14,980 bases of DNA from Thoreauomyces humboldtii (taxonomy: Eukaryota; Chytridiomycota; Chytridiomycetes; Spizellomycetales; Powellomycetaceae), in assembly GCA_027596035.1 (NCBI GenBank), contig JADGJA010000563.1, positions 1 through 14,980 of the forward strand. The letters run 5' to 3'. Positions 11,158 through 14,980 of this stretch are shown one piece after another. Each line of letters begins with the position of its first letter. Position 1 is the stretch's first letter. A program made the position numbers and the translations under genes. The notes below the pieces were generated by a model. It had not been told where the DNA came from and did not search any database. It saw only the letters and a list, made by a program, of their open reading frames with translations.

Positions 11158-12147
11158 ATGTCAGCACCTACGGAAACAGAGTCGGTCGACCCCTGGCAGC
11201 CCGCGATCGAGGGCTCCCCTCATATCAACGAGCCTGCCGACATGAGCTGGCTCACCGAGCCCGAGGACACGGACGTCATCTTCAACAACGGAGGTGTCAT
11301 GTCAGCCAGAATGTCTATCTTGGCTGGAGCGTCCAGCTACTTCAAGGGCAACCAGTCATTCCAGCTTACCTCCAAAAGTCCGAGCACTACCTAACGATAC
11401 ACGGTCCGAGTCGAACATATCACCCCTCACGACGACGTGTTCGGAAGGGTCCTCTTGTTCCTGCATACGAGACGGGAAGAAGATCTTGCCATGACCTACA
11501 GTTACAGCAACGTAATGCAGTACCTATCAGTAGCATTCATCCTAGACCTACGCAGTCGTCCCAACCTCGAACTAGCGGTCGTGCGAAAGCTTCGCGGGCA
11601 CGGAGGGTTCATTGTTCCCATGCTCGTCGATGTGAAACGGAGTCTGGTTTCGGAGGACCAGATGTTGAGCACTTTTTCCCTCATGGTCGCCATGTGTCTT
11701 CGCCCGGATCAGCAACGATGTCAGCAGACCCAATGCGTCAGCAAGGCGGTCCCGTGGTCCAGATGTTCAGAGTGCAATGAACTGGTGGACGCAATGAAGA
11801 CGACATTGACGTTCCCCGCCGTGTGGCTGCTTGCAGCTCCGCAGCACAAGCTGGCGATCGACATCCTCAATCTGCGCGGTCGTCTGCAACTGGTTCTGAA
11901 AAAGTTCGAAAAGGATATGCCGATGATCTTGGAGCGAGCTCGCGATCATTGTCGGAAGGAATTTCGGTTTCTTCCCGAGACCATCGGGAACGAGCTCTGG
12001 AAGCGATATCCCGGCGCGATGCAGGTCCTCTTCCGTCCTCTCTGCGACGAGAAGGAAGAGACGTTCAAAACGTTGAAGTTTCCTGCTTCCTACGCTTTGC
12101 TGCAGTCGCCTCCCGTTGAGTTCACGCACCGACCCAAGGATCGTTGA
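11158..12147 (+). pseudogene. BTB/POZ-like domain protein, paralogue 3 (full length with one in-frame stop)
   Basis: One reading frame from ATG 11158 (context CCACC-ATG) to TGA 12145-12147 would give 329 codons, but codon 79 is TAA (11392-11394). The homology continues in the same frame on both sides: DTDVIFNNGG and SILAGASSYFKGNQSF before it, RYTVRVEHITPHDDVFG, RVLLFLHTRREEDLA and LTFPAVWLL (from residue 217) after it. The paralogues have Gln at this site, before R-F/Y, so a single C-to-T change (CAA to TAA) explains the stop. A splice removing it in frame would need a poor donor at 11294 and would delete the conserved core, so I favour a recent nonsense mutation or sequencing error. Compared with copy 1 it has an extra cysteine-rich insertion (11695-11775) and a longer C-terminus. 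Translation could give a 78-residue fragment. Confidence 0.75.
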
Positions 12148-12709
12148 AGATGGCGAAATGCGCCATCACTGCCTTCCCCAATCCCAATATCTCCACTGTT
12201 TACTTCTTGCATTTTTCATTTTTTCCTCCCCTTGCGTGTGAGGGTTTCCCATCATACCCCTTACCATTGTAAATAACGGGCCGGCACCTCAATGAGAGCA
12301 CGAAGCTTCACCCTATTCCGAACTCTGCAATCAACTCGGACCGATTGCGTGGAACGTCTCCGCTTTTCCTTCTTGAGCCGGATGGGAAGCGAGGTGACAA
12401 AGGCAAACCTACCTTTTCGGCGTTGGACAGCTCATGAGTCACATCGGAAGCAAACCACACCAAAGCGGGGACCTCAACCTCTTCGCCAATACAGATATCA
12501 ATGTGAGGAACTTTCTCATTGTGGGTTATGTAAAACGATGTGTGTAACATGGCAAGGAGGTGGAGGAACGCCAACTCCCTTCGCGAGTGGAAGGTCTAGG
12601 AAAAGATGCTATAAAGTGATGCTCGACCAAGGACATGAAAGGAAGAAAGGTAGAACCACCAACCCAGCGACCCGGATCCAATTGAGCTCGGACGTAAGCT
12701 TGGAGTCGT
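12148..12709. other. Convergent intergenic region
   Basis: About 560 bp between the stop of paralogue 3 (plus) and the stop of the repeat-protein gene (minus). It begins with T-rich sequence near 12205-12230 and GTAAATAA near 12269, consistent with a plus-strand 3' untranslated region. No other gene is supported. Confidence 0.5.
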
Positions 12710-13629
12710 CTACCATCCGTGTCCGTGTCCGGAACGGTGACGGCGGTGGTCACGGTCACGGTGACGCTGGTCAGGGAAGAGAGAGAGAGAGTGGAGGTGT
12801 CAGGAACTGAAGGAGGGAGGATGAAAGGACGCGAAAAAAGGGTAGAGACTCACGTGCTCGCCACGAGCGCTGGAGTATTCGTATCCGTAGCCCTCATCAT
12901 CGTCGCCGTACTGGAAAGCAGAAAGCACATCAGATGGTCAGATTGGCACCTGCGCTACTGAGATGGAAATCGGGACGGATGACTTACGTAGTCGCTACGA
13001 CCCTTGGAGTAGCCGCCGTAGCCGTAGTCGCCTCCGTCGTTGCCGTACTGACGGATAGCAGGATGCAATAAGATCAGCATCTGCGGAACTCGTAGGCAAG
13101 CTCGGAATGACTCACGTAGTCACTACGACCCTTAGAGTAGCCGCCGTAGCCGTAGTCGTTTCCATCGTCGCCGTACTAACACAAAAAAAATAGAGCAAGA
13201 TCAGTGGGAGGCGCTCGCCCTGAAACGATGAAGAAACCGTTCGACTTACGTAGTCGTTGCGCTCCTTGGAGTAACCGCCGTATCCATAGCCATAATCGTC
13301 GCCATCACCGTACTGGTTGAAAGGAAATTGAGAACAAGATCGGTTTGCCAGCTATCAAACAAGCCGATTCTCAAACTCACATGGTCGCTGCGACCCTTGG
13401 AAACAGCCTTCGAGTATCCACCGTGGCCATCGTCGTAGCTGTTGCCGTAGCTGTTGCTATTGTAATCGGAGCCCGAGTTGTAGTCCGACCCGGACTTGTA
13501 GTTTGAGTCGTCACCACGCGCAAGAATGGCGGATGGAGTCGAGTCACTGGAAGTAGGAGTCAGAGCTGGAGCAGCGATGGTGAGACCACCGATGGCGAGG
13601 AATGGGATGAGGTAGGTGAGGAAGCGCAT
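12710..13629 (-). CDS. Small secreted Gly/Tyr/Asp-rich protein with one repeat per exon
   Basis: Six exons on the minus strand, 13629-13381, 13312-13250, 13175-13116, 13047-12988, 12910-12854 and 12766-12710, total 546 nt, or 181 aa. All five introns (68-87 nt) are phase 0 with GTGAGT or GTAAGT donors and YAG acceptors. Exon 1 encodes a signal peptide (MRFLTYLIPFLAIGGLTIAA), a Ser/Thr-rich stretch, then an Asn/Ser/Tyr/Gly-rich part ending SKGRSDH. Exons 2-5 encode 21, 20, 20 and 19 residues, each one unit: YGDGDDYGYGYGGYSKERND plus Y, YGDDGNDYGYGGYSKGRSDY, YGNDGGDYGYGGYSKGRSDY and the divergent YGDDDEGYGYEYSSARGEH. Exon 6 encodes a basic His/Arg tail (RHRDRDHRRHRSGHGHGW). I recognise no family. 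Secretion is likely, perhaps as a wall, matrix or effector-like protein, but function is unknown. Confidence 0.88.
12854..13312 (-). repeat. Tandemly duplicated exon-intron units of the repeat protein
   Basis: Four exons of 63, 60, 60 and 57 nt recur every 123-140 bp with introns between them. The middle two differ at few positions. The flanking introns also share traces: introns 3 and 4 both begin GTRAGTCATYC, and introns 1-3 share a YGATCTT motif that may be the branch region. This indicates duplication of whole exon-plus-intron blocks rather than of coding sequence alone. Confidence 0.8.
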
Positions 13630-13746
13630 CGCTGTGTTTTGTATGTGTGAAGTTCGAGGAATATGTACAGAGAGGAGAAGACAGAATGTGGAGTTGTTGT
13701 TTTGAGACGAGGTAAAGTTTGGATGGGGGAGTGCCGGATGAGCAGC

Positions 13747-13753
13747 TTTTATA
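13747..13753 (-). promoter_or_regulatory. TATA box of the repeat-protein gene
   Basis: TATAAAA on the minus strand (read from 13753 to 13747) lies about 118 bp upstream of the ATG at 13629. It predicts transcription start near 13720 and a leader of about 90 nt. Such a clear TATA box suggests regulated rather than constitutive expression. Confidence 0.75.
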
Positions 13754-14349
13754 CAAGCTCTCTGGAGGTGGGCAACGTGCGAAGGGAATGGAGGGCTGAA
13801 GCTTCGCTCCTGCCAGCTCCAGCCTGCCAGCAGAGAGGCTTTGCACACACGTCTCTCGGTAGTATCAGGCGGCAGGTTACAGCGGCGGCGGCGGAAGTGC
13901 TGAGGTTGGCGAAACGGCAGCAGCAGACGAAATGGGTCTGTCGAGTTGCCCTGAACAACGGATGCCCTCGGCGGATTTCTTCTCGACTCGGCCTCACCTT
14001 CCACTGCCTTCGCCAGAGCCTCAAGCGAAGCATTGGTGGGTCGTGCGCTTGCCACAATGCAACGTTTCATCACCCACGGGTGGAGGATAGCTTCCCGTCC
14101 GGGCGGTCAGCAGAGTGTTGGTTCCTGCCATGAAGAGGTACAGGCTGCAAAGCATTCGACTCAGCCTTCATCCTCAGAGGGTAGCCCCCTACAAGCTGTA
14201 GGCTACACTGACGACCCTGTCGTTTGGGCCCAACCTCCAGTCGGTCGGTGGTGGACAAAGAAGCAAATGTGACCCTTCTCCCATCCAAGGTCCCCCTGGG
14301 CTCGGTAACATATACTTCCTATCTTCCTTCAGCGCTCGTCCTGGCGAAC
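13754..14349. other. Upstream region of the repeat-protein gene
   Basis: About 600 bp between the TATA box of the minus-strand repeat-protein gene and the candidate small gene on the plus strand. It contains a GGCGGC-type short repeat near 13883-13895 and a small hairpin at 14181-14206 (stems GTAG/CTAC and CCTACA/TGTAGG around loop AGC). Long frames on both strands have no protein-family support. Confidence 0.45.
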
Positions 14350-14651
14350 ATGGCCGATCCCCAAGAGGTGTTCGACAGCCCCGTCGCAGTGCCAGTGTGG
14401 TCCGAGTCAGTAACTGTGCATGTTCTTCCCTCCTTTCTCTACGTGACTGCACCCTCTTCTCTCGGGAACGTCCTGAGAGTCCTCTGAATGCCGTCGACGC
14501 TGGCAACTCTTGCGAAGTGCATGAGGAGGATGAGATGGGAACGTACACCAAAGACGTTTTGTACTGCCCATCCTCAACGAGCACGGCAATTGGCATGGAA
14601 CGAGATGCCGAGATCAACGCCGTATTTTTATTTCCTGACCGGAGGACCTAA
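14350..14651 (+). CDS. Possible small two-exon protein, unknown function
   Basis: ATG 14350 has a strong context (A at -3, G at +4) and opens MADPQEVFDSPVAVPVWSES. A donor GTAACT at 14410 and an acceptor GAG ending 14477 would remove a 68-nt phase-0 intron and join to a frame reading SPLNAVDAGNSCEVHEEDEM through to TAA 14649-14651, giving 77 aa, acidic overall. Intron length matches other introns here and a branch-like GTGACT lies about 25 nt from the acceptor. Against it: a weak acceptor, no known family, and an open frame on the opposite strand over the same bases (14189-14617). A third exon beyond a donor GTATTT near 14622 is also possible. Confidence 0.35.
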
Positions 14652-14980
14652 TGGTCCCTGTCGTCGGTCAACGGTTGCAGAAATGGGCGACGAAATGGGA
14701 GTGTCAGCGGTTGGGAGAGGTGGGTGGGTCGCGCAGGGTTAGGGTTGCTGCTGTTGCTGCTGCTGCAGCGCAGCTCCTTCACCCCATCCGTGTGTCCCAG
14801 CCATCATCTCAACACATCACGACCCATCACGACCCGTCCGCGTTCACCCCACGACGACTCCTTCAATGTAGCGAACTATGGTGTACTTGATGGCAGGGGC
14901 GACGTTTCTTTCCTCGGAGCTGCGCCTGTTCCAGTCGAGTTACGCGGCCGCGTTGGTAGCCTGCCTGACAGGTCTTGAGC
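14652..14980. other. Right end of window, nothing assigned
   Basis: 329 bp with a short GCT-rich run near 14746-14768 and open frames that continue to the window edge. A donor-like GTGGGT near 14720 could belong to a further exon of the candidate gene at 14350 or to an unrelated gene cut by the edge. No call is supported. Confidence 0.4.

Noticed and set aside
11294..11410. Intron that would remove the in-frame stop of paralogue 3
   Set aside because: A CTAAC overlaps the stop and an AG follows at 11409-11410. The only donor I found that keeps the frame with that acceptor (GTGTCA at 11294) is poor, and the splice would delete the conserved core present in the other two copies.
12710..13629. 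Kex2-processed repeat pro-protein (peptide precursor)
   Set aside because: The repeats contain SKGR or SKER but no KR or RR between units, and the only dibasic RR is in the tail. The usual processing sites of such precursors are therefore missing.
13246..14073. Long minus-strand frame extending the repeat protein far upstream
   Set aside because: The frame continues upstream of ATG 13629 through the TATA box. Starting there would bury the signal peptide. ATG 13629 with its signal sequence is the better start.
14189..14617. Minus-strand frame of 142 codons
   Set aside because: It overlaps the candidate plus-strand gene, has low-complexity Arg/Ser-rich stretches and no recognisable family. 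Neither strand is certain, but the plus-strand model has a better start and splice structure.

Overview
The window looks like nuclear DNA of a filamentous or dimorphic fungus, most likely a basidiomycete. The reasons are intron-dense genes with short introns (mostly 60-90 nt, GTRNGN...YAG, CTNAY-type branch sites), a V-ATPase subunit B gene split by ten introns, a tRNA gene with a short intron after the anticodon, secreted and GPI-anchored proteins, and a tandem family of BTB-like proteins of a kind I associate with basidiomycete expansions. The species cannot be named from the sequence.

Layout, left to right. 1-428: last exon of a plus-strand gene of unknown function. 429-1478: convergent intergenic DNA with a duplicated hairpin element. 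1479-3944 (minus): complete V-ATPase subunit B gene, 11 exons, 512 aa. 3945-5157: divergent promoter region with a TATA box for the next gene. 5158-7163 (plus): secreted type-B carboxylesterase/lipase, 4 exons, 601 aa, with an intact Ser-Glu-His triad and a GPI-type tail. 7526-12147: three tandem plus-strand paralogues of a BTB/POZ-like family. Copy 1 is an intact single exon. Copy 2 lacks a usable start and the conserved C-terminal half. Copy 3 is full length but has one in-frame TAA where the paralogues have Gln. A tRNA-Gly(GCC) gene with a 10-nt intron lies on the minus strand between copies 2 and 3 (10560-10640). 12710-13629 (minus): six-exon gene for a small secreted Gly/Tyr/Asp-rich protein in which four consecutive mini-exons each encode one repeat of about 20 aa and every intron is phase 0. 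14350-14651 (plus): a possible small two-exon gene, weakly supported.

The genes do not form an obvious pathway. Housekeeping functions (V-ATPase, tRNA) sit beside fast-evolving accessory genes: a secreted esterase, a decaying tandem paralogue array and a repeat-rich secreted protein. The two most interesting signals are the one-repeat-per-exon secreted protein, which could yield in-frame size variants by exon skipping, and the BTB-like array, which shows one intact, one truncated and one nonsense-bearing copy. The V-ATPase, esterase and repeat-protein models were assembled by hand from splice signals. Their exon lengths sum to whole numbers of codons (1539, 1806 and 546 nt), which supports them.
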